DNA from: Turnera subulata
Lineage: Eukaryota > Streptophyta > Magnoliopsida > Malpighiales > Passifloraceae
Direction: 5' to 3'
Assembly: GCA_028386065.3 (NCBI GenBank)
Contig: JAKUCV010004434.1
Span: forward strand, 154,966-218,965
DNA: 64,000 nt
Part shown: piece after piece, positions 33,601-45,555 of the stretch
Layout: each line of letters starts with the position of its first letter
Numbering within the stretch: position 1 is the stretch's first letter
The notes under the pieces: generated by a model
What the model was told of the DNA's origin: nothing
The model's database searches: none
What the model saw: the letters and a program-made list of their open reading frames with translations, nothing else
Position numbers and translations under genes: made by a program

Positions 33601-35137
33601 AAGTGGATTATGGAAATTTTATTGTTTGTGTAGGTGAATTATACCTTGCATGTGTATGAACATTTAGGTAATGTGGCTTACCACTTCAGTTTTTAAAAAT
33701 ATACGGTTCCAAAGCTTGAAATGACTTTATCAATTACTTCTTCGATTGACCAGAATTCTTCATATGGAAAAGGACTTTGATAGTTATTGAAACCTCCAAT
33801 GCTGCACCATGGTGTTCAGGGTTGGATTTCTGTGCATTCCTCCTGTGTTTCTTGTCTACAGCTTCAGATTATCAATTACTTCTTCGATTGACCAGAATTC
33901 TTCATATGGAAAAGGACTTTGATAGTTATTGAAACCTCCAATGCTGCACCATGGTGTTCAGGGTTGGATTTCTGTGCATTCCTCCTGTGTTTCTTGTCTA
34001 CAGCTTCAGATTATAGACCATATAATTTTCTTTTTCTTGCATAAGATTTTGTTTTTCTCTTTCCCTGTCAAGTGATTAAAACCACTTTCTTACAAGCTAA
34101 CACATTCCATCCTGTGTACATACTTGGGCTCAATGCACCCTTATGCTTTTGTATTTTGTGATGGCTGTTGCTTTCTGTTTTTTGCATTAATCCTGAAATA
34201 GGCATTAAAATCATTATTTACTCCAGATTTTGTTCATTCTTTTGACATGTGTTCTCCTTTCATTCTTGTTGCGTTTTCTTTTGCATTTATATTGAGCTAA
34301 TTGTTACTATACACATGCCCTGCAATGTGCTCATTCACCTTTTCTCCAGATATTGCGACTGCATCGGTAGCCAAAGAAACATTGGAGGGACACAGCATAT
34401 ATGATGGTGGCTATTGTAAGCTTCATCTATCATACTCTCGTCATACTGATCTCAATGTGAAGGTATAAATATGTGCTTTTGAGTTAAATGTACATGACAA
34501 AAGAAATAAGAAGAAAAATAAAAAGATGCTGTTAGAGGGAAAAGTGCACCAGTTGTTATGCTGATCGAATAAAGTTTTGATGCTTGAAATGTATGCTTCT
34601 TCAAACTTGATTGCCCTATTATTGATGGATGTGATCATTGTCGCATGTAGTGAGGCAATTTACGTAACCTGATGGATTTTTTATTTCTGGTTGCAGGCTT
34701 ACAGTGACAAAAGTAGAGATTACACTATTCCAGATGCAAGTTTGCTTGCATCAGCCCAAGCCCCTGTCCTGCCTTCTGCTCCAACAGGATGGCCAAACCC
34801 ACCTGCTACTTCAACATATCCTGGGAACAGCTATGTTCCTGCAGCATCCGTACCAGCTCAAGTTCCCCCTGGACAAGCGCCAGCCTGGGATCCCACAATG
34901 CAGGCACATGGACAAGCCTATTTACCAGTTCCTGGTACTTATTCAGGTCCAGGATATCATCAACCTCCAATGCCTACATACTCTGCTACAGCAATGCCTG
35001 TTGTTTCCTCACCTCTTCCACATGGCAGTCCAGTTTTGCCAGGGGTAGCTTCAATGTCTATGGCTCAGCCTGGAGTGCAGTCGAACATAACAGGTGTTGC
35101 TGCACCTCCCGGACAATCTCCTTTTTATGGCCGATGA
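30691..35137 (+). CDS. PTBP3: Polypyrimidine tract-binding protein homologue 3
   Basis: Ten coding exons: 30691-30873, 30983-31192, 31743-31805, 31892-31965, 32079-32174, 33157-33214, 33306-33410, 33500-33581, 34350-34462 and 34697-35137. All introns are GT-AG and phases match, giving 474 residues. PTB proteins bind CU-rich RNA and control alternative splicing, including of their own transcripts. Three RRM domains are seen: RRM1 (VLHLRNLPWECTEEEL, with AFVEF as RNP1), RRM2 (NVLLVTIEGV ... VFSAFGFVHKIATFEK) and RRM3 (NVLLASIENMQYAVTVDVLH ... VFSAFGTVQKIAIFEK). Conserved inter-RRM blocks LRISYSAHTDLNIKFQSHRS and LSYSRHTDLNVK are present. A Pro/Tyr/Gly-rich tail ends PPGQSPFYGR. This layout matches Arabidopsis PTB3 (At1g43190). 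Exon 1 ends at a weak donor (GTATTC). Intron 8 carries a perfect 142-bp tandem duplication. Confidence 0.95.
33727..34010. repeat. Perfect 142-bp tandem duplication in PTB intron 8
   Basis: Two head-to-tail copies, 33727-33868 and 33869-34010, appear identical base for base; identity ends at 34014/34015. The repeat lies wholly inside intron 8 (33582-34349). The identity means either a very recent duplication or an assembly artefact. Confidence 0.9.
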
Positions 35138-36089
35138 TATGCTTTACTGTCTCTAAGCTGCTCTTTAATTGCCCTACTGCATTTCTAATGTCGAAAATGT
35201 CCCTCGTGCACAGATCTTGAGGCTTTAAAGTTGATAAGCATTGAAAATTTGCCTTTCTTAAGAATATCTTTTTAGTGGTCTTTTGTCTGGGATGCAAATA
35301 GGCGCGAATGGAATTTATATGTTGGTGGTGCTTCTGGATGATGTAAGCCCATGCAAAGGCTGCCCTTCTTTGGTTCAAAAGCCTGACATGAAGAATTACT
35401 CCCTTGTGTATTCTCTTATTAATTCAGCAAGCAAGAGTATCCTTACGGTTGTGTATTTATCTTCTCGAATTAGACCGTTATACATGATTCTATTATTATT
35501 ACGGATATTGTTAACAGGAAGTAGTTACAATTTTTTTGAACATTAGGCTCCAGTTGAGCCTGTGGTGCCGGAGAAATGATGCAATTGCGAGCATAGAATG
35601 CTAGTTTAAAATCACGGAAAATAAATGAGTCACTGCCTGTTCATCAAGTGATAGAAGTCGAAAAGTGATGATATTTAGATGTAAGTTTGTCGGGGTAAAA
35701 AGTACGAGGTTATTTAGTATTATTTTTAAATTTCCATGGACAATAAAGCACTGTTGTCTTCCTGTTGGTATGTATTTGGATAATAATTCATTTCCATCAT
35801 TTTCAATATTGCGTTTCCTCCGCCAAACCATAATCATGCAATATCTAATCCTTTATAAAATTAAGAAAAAAAGTTCTTATTTTAATTTTAGAGATAATTA
35901 ATTCTTCGATTCTCAAAATGAAAATCTGTTATTGGATTACTTTTACTTAATTTTTTGTTGAATTTTTTTCACAGTTTGAAATTTATTATGGAAAAACTAA
36001 AATTATATTATGGAAATTATTGAAATTTGTGTCTATTCTCAACCTTTGGATTTTTTTAAAAATTATAGTAAGATAAATTTCTTTCTTCA

Positions 36090-36113
36090 ATAATAATAAT
36101 AATAATAATAATA
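36090..36113. repeat. ATA trinucleotide microsatellite
   Basis: About eight uninterrupted AAT units. Confidence 0.95.
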
Positions 36114-36348
36114 GACCAATTTCAAAAATCATTATCGTATGTCTATTAGAATAACAGATATGATCTCATAAGTCACGGATGGATGGCGTTTTGTTAATAA
36201 ATAACTAATAAAACCAAACTGGCTACTTCACTAACTCAAATCATTTTTTCAAAGGCTGCTAATTATTTTGATGCTTTTACTTTTAAATGCTTTTTTATGT
36301 GAAAAAATACTTTACATATGTATTTTTCTAATAAATCTTCATTTAATT

Positions 36349-36692
36349 ATACATGCACTTTTTATTTTTTATATCATTCTAAAAATAGTGCATAGATTTT
36401 TATTTATTTATTCCACTACATTACAAAAACTGAGCATGGCCACCAACCAATTTTTTATGAATGTATAATATACTAAGAGATTTGTTTTTACTAACAAAAA
36501 CACATATTAGGCATTTAGAAATACATGCACTTTTTATTTTTTATCTCATTCTAAAAATAGTGCAAGGATTTTTTTTTAATTATTCCACTGCATTACAAAA
36601 ACTGAGGATGACCACCACCCAAAATTTTATGGATGTATAACCTACTAAGAGCTTTGTTTTTACTTACAAAAATACATCTTAGACATTTTAGG
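36349..36692. repeat. Diverged 172-bp tandem duplication
   Basis: Two copies with ATACATGCACTTTTTATTTT at 36349 and 36521 run in parallel for about 170 bp, with scattered substitutions and small indels, so the duplication is old. Non-coding. Confidence 0.8.
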
Positions 36693-37273
36693 ATGATTGG
36701 TTTTGAAAACGTATATAGGGAATCTAGATGATCGCAGGTTCACAAGGACTTGTGGCTTACAAGGACTCTAATGGAAACATGGTTGCTTACACTACTCCTT
36801 ATTTATTAGTATTAGTGAATTGGTTGTTTATACGTATTATTAGTATTAGTGGATTGTTTTTTATTTTGAGTGTATTATATGTTTGACTATGTGGAAGACT
36901 AATGATAAATTTATTGGGTATTGTATCTTGTCCTCATCCAAAGAATACAATTTCAAAATAATTTTAAATTGTTTGGTGTTAAACCACACTATCCGTGAAG
37001 CTGATATATAATATTGCATCTTTAAATTAAATAATTTGGGAATAAATGAATAGATGACGTCTTGGAAGATGAAGATATGTATCCGTTAAACTCCATTCCC
37101 CGTCAAAACTTTATGCAGCAATCACTACACATTTAGTTGCCTGTTTGTTTAGGACATTGTTTGGCCCCTCTTTAAAGTCTCGCCTAACTATTGGGGATTC
37201 TTGTATTAATCGTTTCACTCCTAAAAGTTCAGAATTCTCTCAATTTTTGTCCTAGGGTTTCTCGAATTTAGCC

Positions 37274-38450
37274 ATGACGGAGGCGTCTGTTGGGGAGGAG
37301 GCTGATCGATCCATGAAGAAGGTCCGTATTCGCGAACAGGACTTGTCAACAACGATCCCGGATACAGAAATGTTGGTGGATGGCTCCTCGGCGGGGACAA
37401 AGGAGGTTGGTGCGGCGGATACTATGATGTCCGGCGACGGTTGCATCTCCTTCTGGCTCAGCGGTGAGTTTCCGGGATATCCTGACACGAGGAGGTACGA
37501 CGGTTAATCCGGATGCATGGATGTAAGAGGAGACTGTTGAGTGTAAGGAGGATGATATTCAATTTGTCTAGGGCACACATGGACTGTCTCTCTCCTTTTC
37601 TGCTGATTACAAGAGGAGATTGGAGAAAGCGTGGAAGCATGCAGTGATTGTTAAGTTGCTTGGCAAGAGTTTTGGTTACGAAACCCTCTGTGCCCGCCTT
37701 CAGTCTCTTTGGAAACCCGCGGGGGCTGTTAGGGTTATTGACTTAGACAACGAGTTTTACGCAGTGCGTTTTGAAAAGGAGGATGATTACATCCATGCTT
37801 TAGCAGATGGTCCATGGATAATCATGAACTATGTCCTCACCGTTCAACCATGGGTCACTTTTTTTCGGGCGTCCAAGGGGCAGGTGACGACGATAGTGGT
37901 TTGGGTTTGGTTTCCTAATTTTTCTTTGTCGTGGTATGATAAGAATGTTCTTTTGGTACTAGGCAATTTGGTTGGGAACGCCATGAAAATTGATGAGCAT
38001 ACTCTCAAGTCTTAACAGGGAAAATTTGCTCGGGTGGCCGTTGAAGTGGATCTGCAAAAGCCGTTGAAGGGGATGGTGGAGGTTGAAGATGAGGAGTTTC
38101 TTGTCATGTATGAGGGGCTTCCCACCATGTGCTATGAATATGGCAGTACTTTTCATAGTTTGGCATCCTGCCCTGCTCGCATTGCTCATGAGAAAGTAGT
38201 GGCGGCGAGTTTTGTTGGCAGTGTTTCCAGTGGACTGGTGGCGCCGAAGAGTTCGGCATCAAACCCTAATCCGAAGTCTATGGGTGAGTGGATGAATGCG
38301 CCACGTAACTCTCAGAGGCGTGCATGGAAAGAGCCCACACAAGGCGGGATTAATTCAGATAAAGGAGGGTCTGGTTCCCGTTTCTTGATTCTAACTGATG
38401 TGCTGGACGGCGAGTCCATGGTTCCCCAGGTCCGTCTTCGGTGCGTTTAG
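37274..38450 (+). pseudogene. LINE ORF1 (DUF4283-type gag-like), broken
   Basis: Encodes the DUF4283 fold common in plant LINE ORF1 (KLLGKSFGYETLCARLQSLW, ALADGPWIIMNYVLTVQPW) and then a CCHC zinc-knuckle remnant, CYEYGSTFHSLASC, in which the second Cys is Tyr. A frameshift separates 37274-37507 from 37620 onward, and a TAA at 38013-38015 interrupts the second part. ORF1 normally packages LINE RNA; this copy cannot be intact. Confidence 0.75.
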
Positions 38451-39060
38451 TCCAATTGTCGTCTTCGTGCCTTAAGAGTTCTTGGGTTAAGAAGCCCAAA
38501 GGGGGTCAGTCCAGTGGGGAAGCGCCTGTGCGAGGGTACGACTAGGTCCGATAAGGGAATGGCCCAAGTTGGGGCCCGGTTGTTTCAGGCCCATTTGAAG
38601 CTTTTGCCTATCCCTCATTAGTTCTAATTAGTCCAAGTTACACTGTCCCTTATGTCCCTCAAAAGTTCACATTTAGTTCTGGCCCGTAGAAGGGCCACAC
38701 CGCCACCACTTTGCCATCTCAGTACAATCGTTTTATTTTTCCTGTTGAACTTCAGGGGCAGACTATTACTGAGGCTTCGTTTAATGATCCCAATTTCATT
38801 CTTGTGGTCAATGTTTCGGGTGGTAAGAGATTACCTGATCCACACCCTCCGGATTTGAACATAGTGACTAGGGTGGGTAAGGATCAAGGGACCAAGGTCA
38901 GCCTGGTGCTGCCATTAAAGAAGCCTCCCCTTAAGGTGGCATCTTCCAAGAAGAAGACCCCTCCTGGTTTGAAAGAGGGGCTGGAGCAGACGAAGTTGAT
39001 GGACTCCATGCAAGTTCCGCATCACACGAGTGAGCCTAGTGAGGTTTAATCCTGTACCCT

Positions 39061-41473
39061 TTGTCTATCTTTTTAATGATTAGAATTCTTTACTTGAATT
39101 GCCGGGGTGCCGGTAGAGAATGTTTGCAACCGCTTATCAAAGATTTGGTTAAGCTCAATCGGGTTGAGGTTCTGGTGTTGTCTGAAACTCGGGTGAGTGG
39201 GCGGTCTGCTAATTTGGTGGTGAGGAAGATGGATTTTCCAAATTCTCATCGTATTGAGGCTATTGGTTTTCTGGTGGAATTTGGGATAGAATTCTGTTGA
39301 AGTCACTGTGTTGCAGGAACATATTTGGTTGTTACATATGGCTGTGAGGAAGGAAAATTGGTATTTCTTGTTTACGGCAGTTTACGGTAGCCCTCGTCTG
39401 GCTTTGCGACGTTTCTTGTGGGCTAACTTGTGTAATTTGGCGAGCACCATCTTGTAGTCATGGTTGATTACGTGCGATTTCAATGCCATACTTTCTGCTA
39501 TGGAGATTCAGGGGACCACTGTTACCACTCGCCGCGACTGTCGGCGCTTTCAGGCTTTTCTGGATGCGAGCCATCTTTCAGATTTGGGCTTTCATGGTCC
39601 TCAATTCACCTGGCGAAGAGGGTTAGTATGGGAGAGGTTGGATAGGGCCCTCGACAATCAGGCATGGTTGTCTTTGTGGCCGGCTTCTAGAGTGTATCAT
39701 CTTCCTATGACTATGTAGGATTATAGGCCTTTATTGATTGATCTAGGGTGTCCTCAGGGGATGTCTTCTGGGTTGAATGGTGGTGGCTCGAAGCATTTTC
39801 ACTTTCCGGCTGTGTGGGTGCGTCATCCTACTTTTTCCCCTTTTGTACAACATGCATGGTCGTCTTCTCTACCGGTTGATGCATCTCTCTCTTTGTTGGC
39901 CACCAAGTTGGCTGACTAGCATGGAAACGTGTTTGACAATGTGCTTAAATGCAAAAGACTGCTTCTGAAAAGGCTGGGGGGGGGGGGGGTATCCAACGAG
40001 CTCTAGAATGTTGCCATTCGGAGTTTTTGGTTAACTTGGAACGTGACTTACAATTGGAGTACTCAGAGGTACTGGCTCAAGAGGAATTGGTGTGGTATCA
40101 AAAGGCGAGGACGCAATGGATAGCAGATGGGGATAAAAATACTGCTTTTTATCATGCTAAGTTTGTGGAGAGGCGTTGGCAAAACCGTGTGGTAGCTTTA
40201 AGGGATAATTCTAGGTCGTGGTGTACAAAGGAGCGGTGCTCCAGCTTTTGGCAGTCAATTTTTATACAGAGTTGTTTTTCGAGGATTTCCTTTCATCTCC
40301 TCCTTTTCCTCTCAGGGGTAGCTTCCCTTCAATTTCTTCAGTTTTATTGGAGCCCATGGGTTTGAGTCTTATGGAGGTAGAGATTAAACAAGCGATTCTT
40401 TGATATTGGGCCGTTGAAGGCACCTGGGCCAGATGGATACTATGCTTTATTCTTTCAGCAACATTGGGAGGTAGTGAGGCCTTCTGTTGTGTCTTTTCTT
40501 CAGTCGGCTTTTGAGGGTGAGGTCTGGTCGGCATCTTTAAACACAACACATTTAGTGTTACTTCCAAAGGTGGATCAACCAGAGTTTATGTCTCAATTTC
40601 GGCCTATCGTTTTATGTAATGTCATGTATAAGGCTCTTACCGAGATTTTGGTTAATCGTTTGAAGCCTTTACTCCAAATTCTCATTGCCCCCTACTCAAT
40701 GCAATTTTATACCCGGCAAGCATATCACGAATAATATTCTCATAACCTAGGAGGTGATGCATACCATGCGGATCCGTAAGAGTGGTTCTGGGATTGTAGT
40801 TATTAAAATTGATCTTGAGAAGGCCTATGATCAGTTGAGGTGGAGCTTTATTCAAGATATTGTTTTGGATGTGGGTTTTCCGGATAAGTTAATTGCAACC
40901 ATTATGAGGTGCATTCCCAATACAAAAATGCGCATTATCTGGAATGGTGGTCTCACTTCTTCTTTTCGGCCCTTGCGTGGGGTTCGGCAGGGCGACCCTT
41001 TATCACCGTATCTATATGTGTTATGTGTTGAACGGCTTAGTCATATCATCAATGCGACAGTGAGTGCAGGTCATTGGAAGCCTTTGTTGCGTAGCCGTCA
41101 GGGTCCACCTCTCTCTCATATATTTTTTTGCTGACGACATGATGCTCTTTTGTGAGGCGAGTATTGATCAGATTTTAGTTATAAATCGGGTGTTACAGAG
41201 TTTTTGTGCTTCGTTAGGGCAAAAGGTTAGTGCATCCAAAACACAAATGTTGTTTCTAAGAATGTACCCTCTCATGTGATGGATGCTTTTGTTTCTGGGT
41301 TGGGTTTTGCTGTGACGGAGCATCTAGGGAGGCACTTGGGTGTTCCTTTCATACATGGTAGGGTGGGTAGGAATACTTACCATCGGGTGTTAGAGACTGC
41401 GAATGCGAGGTTATCTAACTGGAAGGGCCGTTATTTGTCTTTCCTAGGGCGGATTACATTATCACAGTCTATG
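39061..41473 (+). pseudogene. LINE ORF2 (endonuclease + reverse transcriptase), broken
   Basis: Fragments in several frames. The endonuclease start is IRILYLNCRGAGRE and the later CDFNAILSAME block carries its catalytic Asp-Asn, where canonical copies read GDFN. RT blocks are KAPGPDGYYALFF, LVLLPKVDQP, FRPIVLCNVMYK, IKIDLEKAYDQLRWSFI, GVRQGDPLSPYLYVLCVERL and the active-site FADDMMLF (in a shifted frame). Stops or frameshifts occur at least near 39298, 39716, 39917, 40364, 40732 and 41133. A run of 14 G (39976-39989) sits between endonuclease and RT. Confidence 0.8.
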
Positions 41474-44400
41474 TGTAACGACCCGGGTAAAATTTTCGTG
41501 ATTTTTACCAAACTGTTTTGACTTTTACGGTGGTTAATAAAATTTTTATCGCGGTCAATCAAGAATTTTCATTATTATTATTATTATTTTTGTTGCTCTC
41601 AAAATTTTTATTATTGTTGTTACCATTATTCTTATTATTTTCTAATCGACATTAATAGTATTATTATTATTACTGTTGTTAATATTATTTTCCTAATCAA
41701 CAAAAAAATAAAACACTTACAAATATTTGGCTGGATATGTAAGTTACACATATATTACTAATTATAATTTAAAAAGAAATTTAAACATCGTAAATCGATG
41801 AATTCTATCGGACCGAGTTTTACCGAGGGTTTTTCCGGGAATAACCGAGCCTCGGAATTAAATTCCAAGGATTACTCTAGATTTCCGAGCCTCCTTTACA
41901 ACTAACCGAGCCTCAGTTTTCAGTTCCGAGACTTGGACGGCGCTCAGGGGTATTAATCGGATTTTCTGAGCCCAAGTTGTATTTTCGGACTCGGGACGGA
42001 AATCCGGACCGGCCAATCGTGGCTTGCCACGTGGCCACTCTTCTTTTCTTTTCTTTCCTTCTCTTCTTCTTTTTTTTCTTTCTTTTCTTTCTTTTCTCCT
42101 CTCCCCCACCGAGACCACCCGTGACCAACCGACCCTCCCCAATTTCTTTTCTTTTCTCCCTTGTCTTCTTCCTCTCATCCTCCGCCCTTATCTTCCCTGC
42201 TTTCTTCCTCACGCCTCCCCTCACCTTTGCTCTCTTCTTTTCCTCTCGCTCTCTCTCTTCTCCTCGAGCAAGCACACCAGCCGAGCCCCCTCCTTTTCCT
42301 TCTTCTTCTTTCTTCTTCACCACCACCGAGACGGCCACCACCACCGCCACCTTAAACCACTGGACCACCTTCCTCCTCCTCCCCTCGGTTCTTCTTTCCT
42401 CTGCCGTGACCCCCTCGTTCCACCGCTGCAACCGCCGTCGTCATGAGTCACCTCCTCTTCTGCAAATCGCGACACCGCCGCACCTGCAGCCGCCAACCCA
42501 TCTCTCTCTTCTTCCTCATCAATCGCTGCCGTGGAGGAGCAGAGCACAGAGCTGCAGACCGCCGCCTCCGCCTCCTTCGCGTCGCGCCGCCCGCGACCAT
42601 CTCCTCCAGTGCCGCTGCAGACGCACGATTACAACCGCCTCACGGCACCTCACCCTAGCCACAGCCACCGACGTGACTGTAGCCGTCGGCCTCCACTGCT
42701 GCCCCAGATCCGCCTCCGGTTCCTTGCTCGTTGTCACCCATCGCGTGTAGAGTGGGTAAGATTGACGATGATCTCTCTTCCTTCTGCCCCTGTCTTTCAA
42801 TCAATAACCCGATTCCTGCCTTATGGACTAATCGGGTCTTGCTTTGTTGTTTGTGTCTGCCGATGCTGCTGTAGTTGTTGTTGTTGGGTTACCGTGGGAA
42901 TGGTGGTGGTGCTGGCCGGGTATAGTGGTGTTGTTTGTGGTGGGTTGGATGATGAACAGTATTAGAGGAACGTTTGCTGTTGTGAATAGTGCTTGGCCGA
43001 AATCCGGCGAGGTTCCGACAGTCTCGGGAATTTTTCGGCGAGCCCAGAAATGGACCTTTGGTAAAACCCGTGCCTTGGACCCTTATGCATCATAAATCGA
43101 ACACGAACGATATTAAACGGACTCGGACCTTAACGACGATTAATTAAACGAATAATTAACTTAATAAATATTAACCAAAGATTTTATTTTATGCAATTTA
43201 AATTATGTGTTATTCATTTAAATTATGCTTTTAAGTTTTTATTTAATTTTATGCATTTATTTAATTTATGCTCTTATTCTACGATTGGGCTATTTAAAAG
43301 GCCCATAGTATTTAAATTCTTGTTTTAATTTTATTTATGTTTACCTGGGCTCGTAAAAGGCCCATTAAAATTTAATTTTTGAGTTTATTTATTTTAAATG
43401 GGCTAATTATAATAAAAAGCCCATATTATCTTAATTTAATTAATTCGAAGTTGTTTTATTATTTTCTCCGATGGACTAAACGCAAGTGAAGGTCCCTAGG
43501 GCTTAATTTCTTAATTATATTTTAATTGAGTTAAGATTATTACGTTTCTAATACGTTTAATTACCGTTCCTCTGGGCTAAATGATAATAGGCCCATACCT
43601 TATTTATTTATCAACTTCATTCTTATATAAATAATACTACTACCTATATTTTCATCGGCTACGAATTTATTTTGGGCTAAATTAATATTAGTTTCATATC
43701 AATTATTTCTACCGATTTTATTCTTACATATAAACCATGCAAAGAATATTTTAAGGCTAAATTATATTTTATCAAGAAAAATTTTATTAACGGTAATATT
43801 ATTTTGAAATATCAATTCATTAACAGTTATAATATTTCCGTCCAATGATTTTGTTATATATTAAGTCTAACTACTTAGTATGTACAAGTTTTGAATTGTT
43901 ATGTTATTAAATAACCGTTGTATTTTATAACGAGCTATGGTATCGCTATTATTTTTATTCCATCTATAATTCTCGGTTATATATTTATATATACTACAAC
44001 AATGTTTTATACCGTATATAGCATATATTAATTTCTTTTTAATGGTAATATTTCCTATTTGATGGTTTATTATCAAATATAATATTCAAATATCATTTTT
44101 GCGTATTTATCATTTTCACTATTTTATAATCATTGGCTACTAAACAAATACGTATTTATTACTATTTTAATCGAGTATAAGTACTTTATGGAATATTATA
44201 TATTTAGTAATATGATTTCTTATATATGATTTAAACAACGTATTTATATGTATGTATTTTCTTATCATAAGCGACCTAAGGGCCGGAATATCGGCTTGGA
44301 CGCTCGGTTCGGTTTTGATTTAAAATCAAGTATGTTTTGACATATTGGTTGGATATACTTAATCAATAATTGCCACCAAGTCGGATGAACTGTTTGGTAA

Positions 44401-45550
44401 TAAGATAATTATGGAGATACTAAAATGAACAGAAAAAAGCCGTCTAATAAATGTTAAACCGGTATCATGCATAATCATCTTGTTGGTGCAATATAAGTGA
44501 TTGTGTTGCCATATATGTATATAGGGACATTGAGGTTTGACCAGATGTCGGTTTCAGAGACACATCAGGTGAGGATGGATAACCTTGGATATGTGCCCGT
44601 AATACTGTGTGTGTTTTTGTTGTTTGATTGAACTGCTGAAATGATTATTGACTGTTATTTGATTGCTATGGAAATTGTTGATGCTGTAGTTGGATTGTGT
44701 TTAGACTTGTGGATATTGTGTTGAAATAATGCTGAACTGTTAACTGTGATTAATTGATGTTATGAGTCTGTTGTTGATTAGGTCTGTGGAATATTCTGAA
44801 ATAATGGAAAGTTGGATAATTGAGGATAGAGTAATGAAACTGGACTGAATTTGAGATAATGATATAATTGTCACGTGGAAAGTAGTGGTACGACTAGATG
44901 GTTAGAGGCTAGTTCTGTGGTGTCATGGCCGGTTTGGTTGGTTGTTGAGGATGTTGATCCCGGATGATGTTGTTATTGGGATATTGATCCCGGATTTGTT
45001 GTTATTGGGATGTTGATCCCGGATTGGTTGTTATTGGGATGTTGTTCCCGGATTGTGTTTTGGCCTGGCATCCGGAATTAGTTAATAACCAGGTACGACC
45101 CTAGCTTGTCCAATGACGGGGTCCGGAAGATAAAATTGGTAATAATAATAAATATTCTTTTGGTCTTGGCTCAGTTGTGTTTTGGTAGAATCTTTGTGTT
45201 GTGTTTGTCTGTTTTTACTTCGGAAGTATTATGGTTGACTGCATATCTCTGTTTATCCTTCGTCGGTGAGTACTTCGGACTCACCCCTCGCCTGCGGGGT
45301 TTCATCCTGTAGGATGAGTTGTTTATAGTGCAGGAACGTATGAGGCAAGCTGCAGTGTACCCTCGGGCAGGACTCGGATACATTAGCTGCATCGGGCTTT
45401 GCATATGTTGTCATTGAATTAAAAATGCTTCCGATGTGCTGTTGTTATTGAGATTCCCGAATTCGGGTGTTATGCTACTGTTTGTGCCACGTGTCGGCAC
45501 TGTTGTCGGTAACTACTGTATGTTGGGTAAATTTGGGTCGGGGTATTTCA
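41474..45550 (+). mobile_element. Large solo-LTR-like element, copy E3
   Basis: A 4077-bp unit with TG...CA ends (TGTAACGACCCGGG ... GGTCGGGGTATTTCA) and a perfect 5-bp target duplication CTATG at 41469-41473 and 45551-45555, inserted into the RT of a LINE. It is the cleanest copy of the family also seen at 14-4645. In order: AT-rich head with ATT runs (41572-41690), a CT-rich then GC-rich CDS-like block (about 42030-42760) ending in GGGTAAG (42754-42760), four TGGGC...GCCCA pairs (43286-43595), an AT-rich stretch, a conserved block from AAGCGACCTAAGGGCCGG (about 44270), a hairpin array (44950-45055), and a GC-richer 3' end. No retroviral protein is encoded. Confidence 0.85.
44950..45055. repeat. 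Tandem small-hairpin array in LTR copy E3
   Basis: Repeated GGGAT-(G/A)TTG-ATCCC units, about 27-30 bp apart (for example 45007-45020), each followed by CGGAT and a TTGTTATT spacer. It occupies the same location in the LTR as the arrays in copies E1 and C. Confidence 0.8.
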
Positions 45551-45555
45551 CTATG

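Larger units (their letters stand above)
35138..37190. other. Intergenic, AT-rich
   Basis: Begins with the PTB 3' UTR. From 35.6 kb it is very AT-rich, with an ATA microsatellite (36090-36113) and a 172-bp direct duplication (36349-36692). No gene was recognised. Confidence 0.55.

Noticed and set aside
41977..42750. 257-codon plus-strand ORF
   Set aside because: Same situation in copy E3: CT-rich tract giving Phe/Ser/Pro runs, with several overlapping long ORFs in other frames, as expected from composition alone.
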